A stretch of 64,000 nt of DNA from Salipiger profundus (GCF_001969385.1 NZ_CP014796.1:3055501-3119500), one strand, 5' to 3'. Counted from the first letter of the stretch, positions 7,360 to 16,751 are shown. Notes: a model not told the origin generated them from the sequence alone. A program made the numbers and translations.

Positions 7360-9141
7360 TCAAAGCGGCGCGCAGGCCGCAGCCAGCCACTCCGCATCCC
7401 GGCCCTCGACAAGCGGCGCGATCCGCGCGCGCACTTCTTCATGGTAGGCGTCGAGCCAGTCGCGCTCGGCCTGCGTGAGCAGGGCTGGCACGATCAGCCG
7501 CCGGTCGATCGGCACCCATGTGAGGGTTTCGAACCGCAGCATGCGCGGCACGGTCTGTCCCGGAAGCCCCGGGGCCTGCTCGACCGCGATGAGGTTCTCG
7601 ATCCGGATACCATAGGCGCCCTCACGGTAAAAGCCCGGCTCGTTCGAGAGGATCATGCCCGGTGCGAAGGGGATCGTTCCCATCCTCGAGATCCGCGCCG
7701 GCCCCTCGTGCACGCTGAGATAGGCGCCCACGCCATGGCCGGTGCCATGACCGTAATCGAGCCCGGCCTCCCAGAGCGACGCCCGGGCGAGCGCGTCGAT
7801 GTCGCGCCCGGCAAGCCCCTGCGGAAAGCGCAGCCGCGACAGGGCGATCATGCCCTTCAGCACGCGGGTGAAGTTGGTGCACTCCTCCGCGCCGACGTCG
7901 CCGATGGCGATGGTGCGGGTGATGTCGGTGGTGCCGTCCACGTATTGACCGCCGCTGTCGATCAGCAGCAGGTCGCCCTCGCGCACCGTGCGGTCGGTGG
8001 CCTCGGTCACCCGGTAGTGCACGATGGCGCCGTCGGGGCCGGTGCCGGCGATGGTCTCGAAGGAGATGTCGCGGAGCGCATTGGTGGCGCGGCGCTCGGC
8101 CTCGAGCGCGGTGACGGCGTCGATCTCGGTGAAGGCGCCGGGCGTCTGCCGGTCGAGCCAAGCGAGGAAACGGACCATGGCGGCGCCGTCGCGCAGGTGC
8201 GCCGCGCGGGCGCCCTCGAGCTCGGCGGCGTTCTTGCAGGCCTTGGGCAGCAGACAGGGATCCGGCGCCTCGACGATCTCGCAGCGCTCGGCGAGAACGT
8301 CTGCCACGGCCACCGGGCAGCTGGCCGGGTCGATCTGCACGCGGCCGCCGAGCGTCGCCACGGCGGCAAGAAAGCCCTCGGGCGGCAGCACGGAGACCTT
8401 GTCGCCGAGATGGTCGCCGAGATCCGCAAGCTTGCGCGCGTCCACGAAGAGCTCGACCGTACCGTCGGCGTTGAGCAGGGCGAAGCCATGCGGCACCGGG
8501 TTGCGCGGTATGTCCGAACCGCGGATGTTCAGCAGCCAGGCAATACTGTCGGGCAGGGTGATGACGCAGGCGCCGGCTTCGCCTAGGCCCTGCGCGAGGC
8601 GGGCGATCTTGTCCTCGTGCGGCTCGCCTGCCAGCGACACCGGCTGCGCGAAGACCGCGCCGCGCGGCGGGTTAGGCTGGTCCTCCCAGATCCGGTCGAC
8701 GAGATTGTCGCAGCGGGTCAGGGTCACGCCGTCGAGCTTCGCCTCGAGCGCGCGCAGCTGCTCCACCGAAAACAACCAGGGGTCGATGCCCACGCCGCCG
8801 CCGTCGGGCAGGTTGTCGGCGATCCAGTCGGCCAGCCCGACCTCGGGCCAGTCCACCGGCGTGAAGACGTCGGCGACCTGCGTCTTCACCTGAACCCGGT
8901 AGCGGCCGTCGACGAAGACCCCGGCACGGTCGGAAAGGGCAACACAATAGCCCGCGGACCCGGTGAAGCCGGTAAGCCAGGCGAGGCGGTCGTCCCGCGG
9001 TGCGACGTATTCGCCCTGGTGCGCATCCGCCCGCGGCACGATGAAGCCCGCAAGCCCCTCGCGGGCCATCTCGGCCCGCAGCGCGGCGAGCCGTGGCGGA
9101 CCCTGGTCGGGGCGGGCGGTTTCCTGGAAGGTCTGGAACAT
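7360..9141 (-). CDS. Aminopeptidase P family (Xaa-Pro aminopeptidase, M24B)
   Basis: At 593 residues this matches the long, three-domain bacterial/eukaryotic aminopeptidase P type: two creatinase-like N-terminal domains followed by an M24 pita-bread domain. The dinuclear metal ligands are visible as DSGGQYxDGTTD (about 390-405), GTGHGVG (about 468), NEPGFY (about 498) and RIEN (about 511). The enzyme removes an N-terminal residue that precedes proline, in the cytosol. Start is the ATG at 9141, with the family-typical MFQTFQ beginning. Upstream lies an inverted pair of the dispersed repeat that separates it from cobT. Confidence 0.92.
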   Translation of the reverse strand: MFQTFQETARPDQGPPRLAALRAEMAREGLAGFIVPRADAHQGEYVAPRDDRLAWLTGFTGSAGYCVALSDRAGVFVDGRYRVQVKTQVADVFTPVDWPEVGLADWIADNLPDGGGVGIDPWLFSVEQLRALEAKLDGVTLTRCDNLVDRIWEDQPNPPRGAVFAQPVSLAGEPHEDKIARLAQGLGEAGACVITLPDSIAWLLNIRGSDIPRNPVPHGFALLNADGTVELFVDARKLADLGDHLGDKVSVLPPEGFLAAVATLGGRVQIDPASCPVAVADVLAERCEIVEAPDPCLLPKACKNAAELEGARAAHLRDGAAMVRFLAWLDRQTPGAFTEIDAVTALEAERRATNALRDISFETIAGTGPDGAIVHYRVTEATDRTVREGDLLLIDSGGQYVDGTTDITRTIAIGDVGAEECTNFTRVLKGMIALSRLRFPQGLAGRDIDALARASLWEAGLDYGHGTGHGVGAYLSVHEGPARISRMGTIPFAPGMILSNEPGFYREGAYGIRIENLIAVEQAPGLPGQTVPRMLRFETLTWVPIDRRLIVPALLTQAERDWLDAYHEEVRARIAPLVEGRDAEWLAAACAPL

Positions 9142-9186
9142 CTCGGGCTCCCCTATTCATTCATGAGCGCCCGCTGCGCAGGCGGC

Positions 9187-9236
9187 GGGGGCTCTGCCCC
9201 CACACCCCCGAGGGTATTTTCAAACCGAAGAAGGGG
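9187..9236 (+). repeat. Dispersed intergenic repeat, copy B1
   Basis: Hairpin GGGGGC-TCT-GCCCCC (9187-9201) is followed by the core CCCCCGAGGGTATTT and CCGAAGAAGGGG. It is the left arm of an inverted pair with copy B2. Confidence 0.8.
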
Positions 9237-9245
9237 CATGCGCCG

Positions 9246-9328
9246 CGCCCGGGGCTTCTCCGGTTTCCAAATACCCTCGGGGTGAATTGGCCCGGACAAG
9301 GTCCGGGGCAAGAGGGGCAGAGCCCCTC
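9246..9328 (-). repeat. Dispersed intergenic repeat, copy B2
   Basis: Read on the minus strand it starts with hairpin GAGGGGC-TCT-GCCCCTC (9312-9328), which overlaps the cobT stop codon, then hairpin CCCGGAC/GTCCGGG (9291-9307), then the core CCCCGAGGGTATTTGG and CCGGAGAAG. Together with B1 it can fold into one long cruciform, because the two cores are inverted with about 27 of 31 positions pairing. Confidence 0.8.
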
Positions 9329-11204
9329 AGCCTGCGCGCTTGATGCCCATGAAGCGGGCGCGGGCGCGCGGGTCGCTGTCGAAGAGCGCGGCGAGCTGCT
9401 CTGTCATTGCGCCGGCGAGCTGCTCGACGTCGGTGATGGTCACCGCGCGGTCGTAGTAGCGGGTCACGTCGTGGCCGATGCCGATGGCGAGCAGTTCGAC
9501 CTGCTTCTTGCGCTCGACCATGGCGATGACGTCGCGAAGGTGTTTCTCGAGATAGTTCGCCGGGTTCACGGAGAGGGTCGAATCGTCGACCGGAGCGCCA
9601 TCGGAGATCACCATCAGGATCTTGCGCGCCTCGGGCCGGCCGGCCATGCGTCGGTGCGCCCATTCCAGCGCCTCGCCGTCGATGTTCTCCTTCAGCAGGC
9701 CTTCCTTCATCATCAGACCGAGGTTGTCGCGCACGCGGCGCCACGGCGCGTCGGCGCGCTTGTAGATGATGTGGCGCAGGTCGTTGAGGCGGCCCGGTTG
9801 CTGCTCGCGGCCCTCGCCGAGCCATTTCTCACGGGCGAGGCCGCCTTTCCACGCGCGGGTGGTGAAGCCGAGGATCTCGACCTTGACGTTGCAGCGTTCC
9901 AGCGTCCGGGCGAGCACGTCGGCGCAGATCGCGGCGATCGAGATCGGCCGGCCGCGCATCGAGCCGGAGTTGTCGAGCAGCAGCGTCACCACGGTGTCGC
10001 GGAACTCGGTGTCCTTTTCGACCTTGAACGACAGCGGCGTGGTCGGGTTGGCGACGACGCGCGCAAGCCGGCCGGCGTCGAGGATGCCTTCCTCGCGGTC
10101 GAACTCCCACGAGCGGTTCTGTTGGGCCTGCAGCCGGCGCTGGAGCTTGTTGGCCAGCCGCGAGACCGCGCCTTTCAGCGGTTCGAGCTGCTGGTCGAGG
10201 TAGGCGCGCAGCCGCTCGAGCTCCTGAGCCTCGGCGAGCTCCTCGGCGGGGATCTCCTCGTCGTGGCTGCCGTCGTAGACCTTGTAGGCGGGGTCGGCCT
10301 CGGACACCGGCGCCGGGGTGGGCGGCTCCATCGGCGCCTCGCCCTCGGGCATCTCGGTTTCCTCGCCCATCTCCTGGTCGGCCATGTCGTCGGCCGAGAC
10401 CTGCGCCTGGCTGGCGTCCTGGGTCTCGTCCTGGCTCTGCTCGGGAGAGGCGTCGGCCTCGTCCTGCTGGTCGTCGTCCTGGCCGGTGGAATCGGGCTGC
10501 TCGTCCTCGGCGCCCTCGGGCTCCGCCTCGTCCTGGTCCTCGTCGTCGATCTGGTCGGGATCGTCGCCGAGCTGGTCGCCGTAGCCGAGGTCGGTGATCA
10601 TCCGGCGCGCGAAGCGGGCGAAGGCCGACTGGTCGGCGAGCGTGTCCTCGAGCCCCTCGAGCGTGCCGCCGGCCTGCTCCTCGATGAAGCCACGCCAGAG
10701 TTCCATGACGTGATCGGCGTCGGGCGGCAGCTCGCGTCCGGTGGCGAGGTGACGGATCAGGTAGCCCGCGGCGACCGGCAGCGGCGCCTCGGAGGGCTGG
10801 GTGATCTGCCCGTAGCCGCGGCGCGCGGCCTCGTGACCGATCTTCGCGTCGATGTTGCCGGCGGTGCCGGGCATGTCGCGCGCGCCCATCGCCTCGCAGC
10901 GGGCGGTCTCCATCGCCTCGTAGAGGTCGCGGGCCATCTCGCCCGGGGGCGCGTAGCGCGCATGCGTCGCGGCATCGTGGTAGCGGCGATGCAGGGCCAG
11001 CGCGTCGGCGGTGCCACGCGCCAGCAGCACCTCGTCACGGGTGAGCCGGCGGCTCACCTGCGGCAGGCGCATGATGTCGCCCGATACGCCCGAGGGATCG
11101 ACGGTGTAGTTCACCGTGAGCTCGCGGTCGTCGGCCATGACCTTGGTGGCCTCGGCCAGGGCCTTCTTGAAAGGATCAGCGGGGTTGTCGTCGCGGTTCG
11201 CCAT
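9327..11204 (-). CDS. cobT: Aerobic cobaltochelatase subunit CobT
   Basis: This 625-residue protein has the CobT layout: an N-terminal helical region, a long acidic linker rich in D, E and Q (about residues 205-300), and a C-terminal von Willebrand A domain with the metal site [11 protein letters not shown] (about 412-422) and [13 protein letters not shown]. With CobS it forms the AAA-type chaperone complex that drives cobalt insertion by CobN into hydrogenobyrinic acid diamide in the aerobic cobalamin pathway. The ATG at 11204 (MANRDDN) is preferred over an upstream in-frame start. cobS lies upstream in the same direction, with a small secreted-protein gene between them; cobN is not in the window. 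Confidence 0.95.
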   Translation of the reverse strand: MANRDDNPADPFKKALAEATKVMADDRELTVNYTVDPSGVSGDIMRLPQVSRRLTRDEVLLARGTADALALHRRYHDAATHARYAPPGEMARDLYEAMETARCEAMGARDMPGTAGNIDAKIGHEAARRGYGQITQPSEAPLPVAAGYLIRHLATGRELPPDADHVMELWRGFIEEQAGGTLEGLEDTLADQSAFARFARRMITDLGYGDQLGDDPDQIDDEDQDEAEPEGAEDEQPDSTGQDDDQQDEADASPEQSQDETQDASQAQVSADDMADQEMGEETEMPEGEAPMEPPTPAPVSEADPAYKVYDGSHDEEIPAEELAEAQELERLRAYLDQQLEPLKGAVSRLANKLQRRLQAQQNRSWEFDREEGILDAGRLARVVANPTTPLSFKVEKDTEFRDTVVTLLLDNSGSMRGRPISIAAICADVLARTLERCNVKVEILGFTTRAWKGGLAREKWLGEGREQQPGRLNDLRHIIYKRADAPWRRVRDNLGLMMKEGLLKENIDGEALEWAHRRMAGRPEARKILMVISDGAPVDDSTLSVNPANYLEKHLRDVIAMVERKKQVELLAIGIGHDVTRYYDRAVTITDVEQLAGAMTEQLAALFDSDPRARARFMGIKRAG

Positions 11205-11311
11205 GGCGACAGGTTTCGCGCCCCTCGCGCGGATTAGCAAGGGGAAAGCAACGGGCAGGGCGGAGGGAAGAGATCACGCCGGCGTACTGCCCGGCCATGA
11301 CTGCGGCGCGA

Positions 11312-11692
11312 TCAGGACGAGGGCGCCGCCTGTTCTGCGAGAAGTGCGTCGCATCTCCGGGAAATGCGGCGGAACAGGGCGGAGCTCTGGGGGTCACCGT
11401 CGATGCGGCCACGATAGAGCAGGCGGTATCCGGAGATTCGCTCGGCGGTGGCCGCATCGGGTGAGGCAAGCTCTTCGAAACTGCGAGCCAGGGTCTCCGC
11501 GGTCTCGGGCGAGATTCCGAGCCCGGGCATGGCGCGTTGCTCGGCGGCGACGCCGCGCCAGAAGGCCGCGCAGTCCGCGGCGGTGCTGGCGTTCGCACGT
11601 TCGCCGGAAACGGCGGCGCAGAGCCAGACCGTCATGGCCAGTCCGTGCCCGCGGCGACAGGCACGGCTGGTCAGGGTGTCAGGACGCGCCAA
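11312..11692 (-). CDS. Small predicted secreted protein between cobS and cobT, unknown function
   Basis: This 126-residue frame starts at a TTG three bases after the cobS stop, so translation may be coupled; an ATG at 11635 is the alternative. The N-terminus has a basic part (RACRRGHG), a hydrophobic run (LAMTVWLCAAVSG) and ERANA, consistent with a signal peptide. The mature part is helical and holds two cysteines (DCAAFW and RRCDALL) that could form a disulfide in the periplasm. I do not recognise the family. Its location inside the cobS-cobT operon is the only functional hint, and a link to cobalt is not shown. Confidence 0.6.
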   Translation of the reverse strand: MARPDTLTSRACRRGHGLAMTVWLCAAVSGERANASTAADCAAFWRGVAAEQRAMPGLGISPETAETLARSFEELASPDAATAERISGYRLLYRGRIDGDPQSSALFRRISRRCDALLAEQAAPSS

Positions 11693-11695
11693 GGC

Positions 11696-12679
11696 TCAGG
11701 CGAGCGACAGATGCGCGGCGCTCTCCGGCAGTTCCTCGTCGAAGCAGCGCTGGTAGAACTCGGCCACGGTCTGCCGTTCGAGTTCGTCGCACTTGTTGAG
11801 GAAGGAGACGCGGAAGGCGTAGCCCACATCGCGGAAGATCTCGGCATTGGTCGCCCAGGCGATGACGGTCCGCGGCGACATCACGGTCGAGAGCTCGCCG
11901 TTCATGAAGGCACGGCGGGTGAAATCGGCCACGGTGACCATCTGCTTGATGGTCTTGCGGCCCTTCTCGTTGTTGTAATGCGGCGCCTTCGACAGGACGA
12001 TCGCAACCTCGGCGTCGATGCTGAGGTAGTTGAGCGTCGCCACCAGCGACCAGCGGTCCATCTGGCCCTGGTTGATCTGCTGGGTGCCGTGGTAGAGGCC
12101 GGTGGTGTCGCCGAGGCCCACGGTGTTGGCCGTCGCGAAGATCCGGAAGTGCTTGTGCGGGGTGATGACCTCGTTCTGGTCGAGCAGCGTGAGCTTGCCG
12201 TCGGTCTCGAGCACCCGCTGGATCACGAACATCACGTCGGCGCGGCCGGCATCGTATTCGTCGAAGACGATGGCGGTGGGGTTGCGCAGCGCCCAGGGCA
12301 GGATGCCTTCCTGGAACTGGGTGGTCTGCTTGCCGTCGACGAGCTTGATGGCGTCCTTGCCGATCAGGTCGATCCGGGAGATGTGGCTGTCGAGGTTGAC
12401 GCGCACGCAGGGCCAGTTGAGACGCGCGGCGACCTGCTCGATGTGGGTCGACTTGCCGGTGCCGTGGTAGCCCTGGATCATCACCCGCCGGTTGTTGCGG
12501 AAGCCCGCGAGGATGGCCAGCGTGGTGTCGGGGTCGAACTTGTAGGTGCTGTCGATGTCCGGCACCCGGTCGGTGCGGTCGGGGAAGCCGTGCACGACCA
12601 TGTCGGTGTCGATGCCGAAGACTTCGCGGACCTCGATCTCTTCGGTCGGTTTCGCATTGACGTCGATCTCGCTGCTCAT
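11696..12679 (-). CDS. cobS: Aerobic cobaltochelatase subunit CobS
   Basis: This 327-residue AAA+ ATPase has Walker [10 protein letters not shown] (about residues 69-77), Walker B IVFDEYD (about 137-143) and a sensor segment FATANTVG. The N-terminus ([24 protein letters not shown]) is the usual CobS start, so the ATG at 12679 is preferred to more upstream codons. CobS forms a hexameric ring with CobT and hydrolyses ATP to support CobN in cobalt chelation. It is the first gene of the cobS-orf-cobT run and is transcribed away from the ECF sigma gene. Confidence 0.96.
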   Translation of the reverse strand: MSSEIDVNAKPTEEIEVREVFGIDTDMVVHGFPDRTDRVPDIDSTYKFDPDTTLAILAGFRNNRRVMIQGYHGTGKSTHIEQVAARLNWPCVRVNLDSHISRIDLIGKDAIKLVDGKQTTQFQEGILPWALRNPTAIVFDEYDAGRADVMFVIQRVLETDGKLTLLDQNEVITPHKHFRIFATANTVGLGDTTGLYHGTQQINQGQMDRWSLVATLNYLSIDAEVAIVLSKAPHYNNEKGRKTIKQMVTVADFTRRAFMNGELSTVMSPRTVIAWATNAEIFRDVGYAFRVSFLNKCDELERQTVAEFYQRCFDEELPESAAHLSLA

Positions 12680-12845
12680 GTCGTGCCTCTGTAAAGGGTC
12701 GTGAACTCGGTTTGACCCGTGGTGCAACATATCGAGGGGAAGGGCAAGGGCGTGGCGGCCGGGCGGATAGCGTTTGCCCCGCCTGCGCTGCCGCGCTAGG
12801 CTTTCTGGAAGCAACGACCCATCGAGCCCCCCGAGTGATCCGCAC

Positions 12846-13403
12846 GTGACATCCCCGCAAGCCGAGATCGAAGATCTGATCGCCCGGATCGCCATGGGCG
12901 ACCGCGCGTCCTTCCGGCTTCTTTATGAACGGACGTCAGCGAAACTTTTCGGCGTGTGCCTCCGTGTCTTGGATGACAGGGCGCTGGCAGAGGAGGCGTT
13001 GCAGGACGCATTCTGCAAGATCTGGTCCCGGGCCGGGCAATACCGGGTGAACGGGTATTCCCCGATGACCTGGCTCATCACGCTGGCGCGCAACGCCGCG
13101 ATCGACCGGCGCCGCAAGCGCGATGCCGCGGAGCGGCGCAGCTCTGCTCCCATCGAGGCAGCGGACCTCGTGGCCGATCCCGCACCGGGGCCGGCGCAAC
13201 AGACGCAGGCGCGCGCCGAGGCGGAGGCGCTGTTCGCCTGCATGTCGGAACTTCCGCCCGACCGTGCCGAGATGGTGCGGCGGGCCTATCTCGAGGGCGC
13301 GACATATGCCGAGCTCTCCGACGCCTCCGGCGTCAAGCTGAACACCGTGCGAACCTGGCTGCGCCGCAGCCTGATGCAACTGAGGGAGTGCCTGAGCCGA
13401 TGA
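12846..13403 (+). CDS. ECF-type RNA polymerase sigma factor (SigK/RpoE-like)
   Basis: The 185-residue protein has sigma region 2 ([51 protein letters not shown], about residues 20-95) and region 4 with a helix-turn-helix ([30 protein letters not shown], about 150-183). It lacks region 3, as expected of ECF factors that direct transcription of stress or envelope regulons. The GTG at 12846 fits the family length; no strong ribosome-binding site was seen. Its stop overlaps the start of an RskA-type anti-sigma gene (ATGA), so the pair is co-translated and the anti-sigma is the likely partner. Confidence 0.9.
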   Translation: MTSPQAEIEDLIARIAMGDRASFRLLYERTSAKLFGVCLRVLDDRALAEEALQDAFCKIWSRAGQYRVNGYSPMTWLITLARNAAIDRRRKRDAAERRSSAPIEAADLVADPAPGPAQQTQARAEAEALFACMSELPPDRAEMVRRAYLEGATYAELSDASGVKLNTVRTWLRRSLMQLRECLSR

Positions 13404-14113
13404 GCGGGCCAGAGGAAACAGACCTTCCGGGCGGCTGGGAAGCCGCGGCGGCGGAGTATGTCCTCGGCCTGCTGCCGGAGGACGAGATCCGCGCGTTCGA
13501 GGCGCAGCTCGCGCAGGACCGCGAGCTGCGGCAGGACGTCGAGGCCTGGGAACAGTATTTCGCGACGCTTACCGACGATATCGCCCCCGTCGAGGCGCCG
13601 CCGCAGGTGCTGCGCCGGACCGAGCAGACGCTCTTCGGCGCGCCGCGCAAACCGCTGTGGCGCCAGCTTCTGCCGTATCTCGGCGGCGCGGTGGCCGCCG
13701 CGCTCATCGCCTGGGCGGCGATGTTCGGCGGGCTGCTCGACCGTGGCAGCGACGCGCCGCATCTCTATGCCGAACTCGACACTCCGTCGCGCGGGCTCGA
13801 GCTGCTCGCGCATTACGCGCCCGACAGCGGCACCTTCATGGTGCGCCATGACGCGGGTGATCTGCCCGGCGACCGCTCGCTCGAGATCTGGATGATCCCG
13901 GAGGAAGGCGACACGCCGATCTCGCTCGGGCTCGTCGACCCGGCGGTGCAGCTGACGCAGATCCCGGTGCCGCAGGACCTCGGCCTGCAGATGCCGGGCG
14001 CGGCCATCGCGATCTCGGAAGAGCCGCTTGGCGGTTCGCCCACCGGTCAGGCCACGGGGCCGATCCTGTCGCTCGGCCAGCTCGCGCCGCGCGAGGAGGA
14101 CGCGGCCGAGTAG
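13400..14113 (+). CDS. RskA-type transmembrane anti-sigma factor
   Basis: This 237-residue protein has a cytoplasmic N-terminal anti-sigma segment (AAAEYVLGLLPEDE, about residues 12-25, then FEAQLAQDRELRQDVEAWEQ), one membrane helix (about 95-115, YLGGAVAAALIAWAAMFGG) and a C-terminal RskA domain (SLEIWMIPEEGDTPISLGLV) that would be periplasmic. It should hold the ECF factor inactive at the membrane until proteolysis or a signal releases it. The start ATG overlaps the sigma stop codon. No zinc-binding HxxxCxxC motif is present, which separates it from ChrR/ZAS-type anti-sigmas. Confidence 0.88.
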   Translation: MSGPEETDLPGGWEAAAAEYVLGLLPEDEIRAFEAQLAQDRELRQDVEAWEQYFATLTDDIAPVEAPPQVLRRTEQTLFGAPRKPLWRQLLPYLGGAVAAALIAWAAMFGGLLDRGSDAPHLYAELDTPSRGLELLAHYAPDSGTFMVRHDAGDLPGDRSLEIWMIPEEGDTPISLGLVDPAVQLTQIPVPQDLGLQMPGAAIAISEEPLGGSPTGQATGPILSLGQLAPREEDAAE

Positions 14114-14177
14114 CGCTTAATCCGCGCTTAGGGGTTTTGCAGCAGCATGGCGCCCGGGCAGACCCCGGGGGGCCATC

Positions 14178-14306
14178 ATGCCAGATGATACGCTCGAATT
14201 CTTCGACATCGGGGCCGCCAGCACCACGGCGGCCAGCTTTTCGGACAACGGCGGCTACCAGTTCGCCCTTGGCGGCGAAACCATCAGAGGCTGCAGAAGG
14301 CTGTGA
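14178..14306 (+). CDS. Possible small protein or gene remnant, 42 codons
   Basis: A short frame starts at ATG 14178 behind a G-rich stretch and stops at 14304-14306. The product begins MPDDTLEFFDIGAAS and contains NGGYQFALGGE, an acidic composition unlike a random GC-rich frame, but it ends abruptly with RGCRRL. It lies in the convergent gap between the anti-sigma gene and a permease gene. It may be a true microprotein or the N-terminal stump of a lost gene; I do not recognise the family. The rest of the gap (14114-14370) shows only a weak AGCGC/GCGCT stem behind the anti-sigma gene. Confidence 0.25.
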   Translation: MPDDTLEFFDIGAASTTAASFSDNGGYQFALGGETIRGCRRL

Positions 14307-14370
14307 AGATTCTGCGCGCCGCGCCTCTCGCCGACGTCACGGGCGGTGCGCCGCCCGCGACATCTTCGGC

Positions 14371-15372
14371 TCAGCGCCCCCGGATGCGCGGGTCGAGCGC
14401 GTCGCGCAGGCCGTCGCCGAGGTAGTTGACGCCCAGCACCGTGAGCGAGATCGCGATGCCCGGCAGCATCACGCGTTCGGGGAAATCCTCCATCCGGGCA
14501 ACGGCGTCGGCCAGCATCTTGCCCCACGTCGGGAAGTCCGACGGGAAGCCCACCCCGAGGAACGACAGCGCGCTTTCGGTGATGATCGCGGTGGCAAGCC
14601 CGAGCGTCGCCGAGACCATGATCGGCGACAGCACGTTGGGCAGCAGGTGTCGCCGGATGATCTGGAACGGCCGCGTGCCGATGGAGCGGGCGGCCAGCAC
14701 GAACTCGCGTTCCTTCAGCGCGAGGATGTCGCCGCGCACAATGCGCGCCGTCGGCATCCACGAGGTGATGCCGACAACGGTCACGATCAGGATGAACATG
14801 CCGCCCTCGGGGCCGAAGTTGGCGCGCAGCGGCTGGCGGAAGAGCGTCACCGCGACCAGCAGCAGCGGCAGGATCGGCAGTGACAGGAACAGGTCGGTGA
14901 GCCGCATGAGCGGCCCGTCGAGCTTGCGGAAAAATCCGGCGAGCACGCCGATGCCGGTGCCGATGACCAGCGACAGCACCATCGCCGCCCAGCCCACCGC
15001 CATCGAGGCGCGGCCGCCCGCGATGAGCTGCGCGAGGTTGTCGCGGCCCAGCTGGTCGGAGCCCAGCGGATGCGCCCAGCCGACCTTGGCGGTGCTGTCC
15101 CACAGCGCCGTATACATCGGGCGCATGTCCTTGGACCGGATGTCGAGCGCCTGCGGATCGAGCGTCCAGAGGTAGGGGCCCAGCAGGACCCCGAAGGTGA
15201 TGACGAACAGGAAGAAGGCCCCGATCATCGCGCCCTTGTGCTTGCGGAACTGGTCCCAGACGTCGCGCCACTTCGAGCGCGGCGGCGCCATCGGTCCCTT
15301 GTCCTTGAGCGCCTCGATCGGCGCGTCGGCGCCTTCGGCGAGGATGAGATCGTCCTGCGGGCTGTCAGTCAT
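14371..15372 (-). CDS. Peptide-type ABC transporter permease (OppC/DppC family)
   Basis: The 333-residue membrane protein has the OppC N-terminal domain (KHKGAMIGAFFLFV, about residues 44-57), LGSDQLGRDNLAQLIAGGR, about six membrane helices and the coupling loop REFVLAARSIGTRPFQIIRRHLLPN that contacts the ATPase. It ends with LGDGLRDALDPR, a hallmark of the family. Its start overlaps the end of the OppB-like gene by eight bases, so both are translated together. It forms the inner-membrane channel with that subunit. Substrate is set by the binding protein at 16818. Confidence 0.92.
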   Translation of the reverse strand: MTDSPQDDLILAEGADAPIEALKDKGPMAPPRSKWRDVWDQFRKHKGAMIGAFFLFVITFGVLLGPYLWTLDPQALDIRSKDMRPMYTALWDSTAKVGWAHPLGSDQLGRDNLAQLIAGGRASMAVGWAAMVLSLVIGTGIGVLAGFFRKLDGPLMRLTDLFLSLPILPLLLVAVTLFRQPLRANFGPEGGMFILIVTVVGITSWMPTARIVRGDILALKEREFVLAARSIGTRPFQIIRRHLLPNVLSPIMVSATLGLATAIITESALSFLGVGFPSDFPTWGKMLADAVARMEDFPERVMLPGIAISLTVLGVNYLGDGLRDALDPRIRGR

Positions 15373-16402
15373 AGCGGATCCTCGGGTCGAGCAGGCCGTA
15401 GAGCACGTCGGCGATGAGGTTGAAGAGCACGATCAGGAAGGCGAAGATGAACGTCAGCGTCATCACCATCGGCAGGTCGTTGGCGAAGAGCGCCGTGATG
15501 AGCAGCTGGCCGATGCCGTTCACCTTGAACACGTTCTCGGTGATGATGGCGCCGCCGAAGATCGCCGGCACGCCGAGCGCGATCACCGTGACCACCGGGA
15601 TCATCGAGTTGCGCAGCACGTGGATCATGACCACCACCGCCTCGGACAGGCCCTTGGCCCGCGCGGTGCGCACGTAATCCTGGTTGAGGTTGTCGAGCAT
15701 CGAGGCGCGCATGTAACGCGACAGCTGCGCGGTGGTCTGCAACGCCAGCACCATGACCGGCATCACCATCTGGCTCAGCTGGTACTTGAAGCTCGCCCAG
15801 TCGGTGACCTCGTGCGTGGTGTCGTAGATCGAGGGGAACCAGCCGAGGTAGACCGAGAAGATCACGATCAGCAGCGGCCCGGTGAAGAACGGCGGGATCG
15901 AGAAGCCGATCATGGTGATGAAGGTGCCCGCCTGGTCGAAGACCGAATACTGCCGGTAGGCCGAGTAGATGCCGATGGGCAGGGCGATCAGCACGCCCAC
16001 CACGTAGGACATGCCCACCACCCAGAGCGTCTGCGGGACGCGCTGCAGCACGATGTCCATCACCGGCGAGCGGGTCTGCCACGAGATCACCCGAAGCTCG
16101 TCCTGGTAGAGATGGGTGTCGGGCAGCCAGCCGAGCAGCGCGCTGTCGGCGGTCAGCCAGTCGATGAAGATCTTGGGCTCGGTCCAGAACACCTGCACGA
16201 GCCATTTCCAGTATTGCACGAGCGGAGGCTGTCCGAGCCCCAGCGCCTCGCGCATCTTCTGCTTCACCTCTGGCGGCACGGTCAGGGGAACCTGCGCCAT
16301 CGGGTCGCCGGGGGCGAGCTGCAGCAGCATGAAGATGACGAAGCTGATGAACAGGAGCGTCGGGATCGACAGCACAAGGCGCCGGGCGGCGTATGTCAGC
16401 AT
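15365..16402 (-). CDS. Peptide-type ABC transporter permease (OppB/DppB family)
   Basis: This 345-residue protein starts MLTYAARRLVLSIPTLLFISFVIF, the usual OppB first helix, and carries the EAA-type coupling loop DYVRTARAKGLSEAVV about two-thirds along, followed by GGAIITENVF and GLLDPRIRYD at the end. A periplasmic insertion (about residues 60-125) with several tryptophans is typical for peptide permeases with large soluble loops. It pairs with the downstream OppC-like protein; a small NTF2-like gene lies ten bases upstream and the binding protein before that, all in one direction. Confidence 0.92.
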   Translation of the reverse strand: MLTYAARRLVLSIPTLLFISFVIFMLLQLAPGDPMAQVPLTVPPEVKQKMREALGLGQPPLVQYWKWLVQVFWTEPKIFIDWLTADSALLGWLPDTHLYQDELRVISWQTRSPVMDIVLQRVPQTLWVVGMSYVVGVLIALPIGIYSAYRQYSVFDQAGTFITMIGFSIPPFFTGPLLIVIFSVYLGWFPSIYDTTHEVTDWASFKYQLSQMVMPVMVLALQTTAQLSRYMRASMLDNLNQDYVRTARAKGLSEAVVVMIHVLRNSMIPVVTVIALGVPAIFGGAIITENVFKVNGIGQLLITALFANDLPMVMTLTFIFAFLIVLFNLIADVLYGLLDPRIRYD

Positions 16403-16412
16403 GTATCGGGCC

Positions 16413-16751
16413 TCAGAGCGGGGTCTGCTGGTGCAGCGCGATGCGCCAGCCGTCTCGCGTATGATACCAGACAGAGGCGCACTTGGCGAAATAGGGGCGC
16501 TCGCCCGCGCGCTGTCCGGTGGCGGAATAGGTCAGGACCGTGGTGTCTCCGAATGCGGTGGCGGTCCTGTCGGTAATTTCGACGTCGCTCCAGCGCGGAG
16601 CCGCGGCGATGGCCTCGAGGATCGCGTCCGCGTCGAGCGCCGGCCCGGGCAGGGCAAAGACCATGCGGGCCTCGGGGTGCAGGAGCGCGCGGAATGCGTC
16701 GGTCCCGTCGCACCACAGGGTGCGTTCGCTGGTCCAGAGCGTCTCGGTCAT
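16413..16751 (-). CDS. NTF2/SnoaL-like small protein (DUF4440 type)
   Basis: This 112-residue protein has the layout of the NTF2-like superfamily: an N-terminal helix (ERTLWCDGTDAFRALLHPEARMVF), a helix with AILEAIAAAPRW, and a strand-rich second half containing FGDTTVLTYSATGQR and the motif CASVWYHTRDGWRIALHQQTPL at the end, which is the common DUF4440 closing strand. Function is unknown; members act as small enzymes or ligand binders. The ATG at 16751 is preferred to an in-frame GTG at 16784. It is wedged between the binding-protein gene and the permease genes of the ABC importer, so a role with that substrate is possible. Confidence 0.72.
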   Translation of the reverse strand: MTETLWTSERTLWCDGTDAFRALLHPEARMVFALPGPALDADAILEAIAAAPRWSDVEITDRTATAFGDTTVLTYSATGQRAGERPYFAKCASVWYHTRDGWRIALHQQTPL

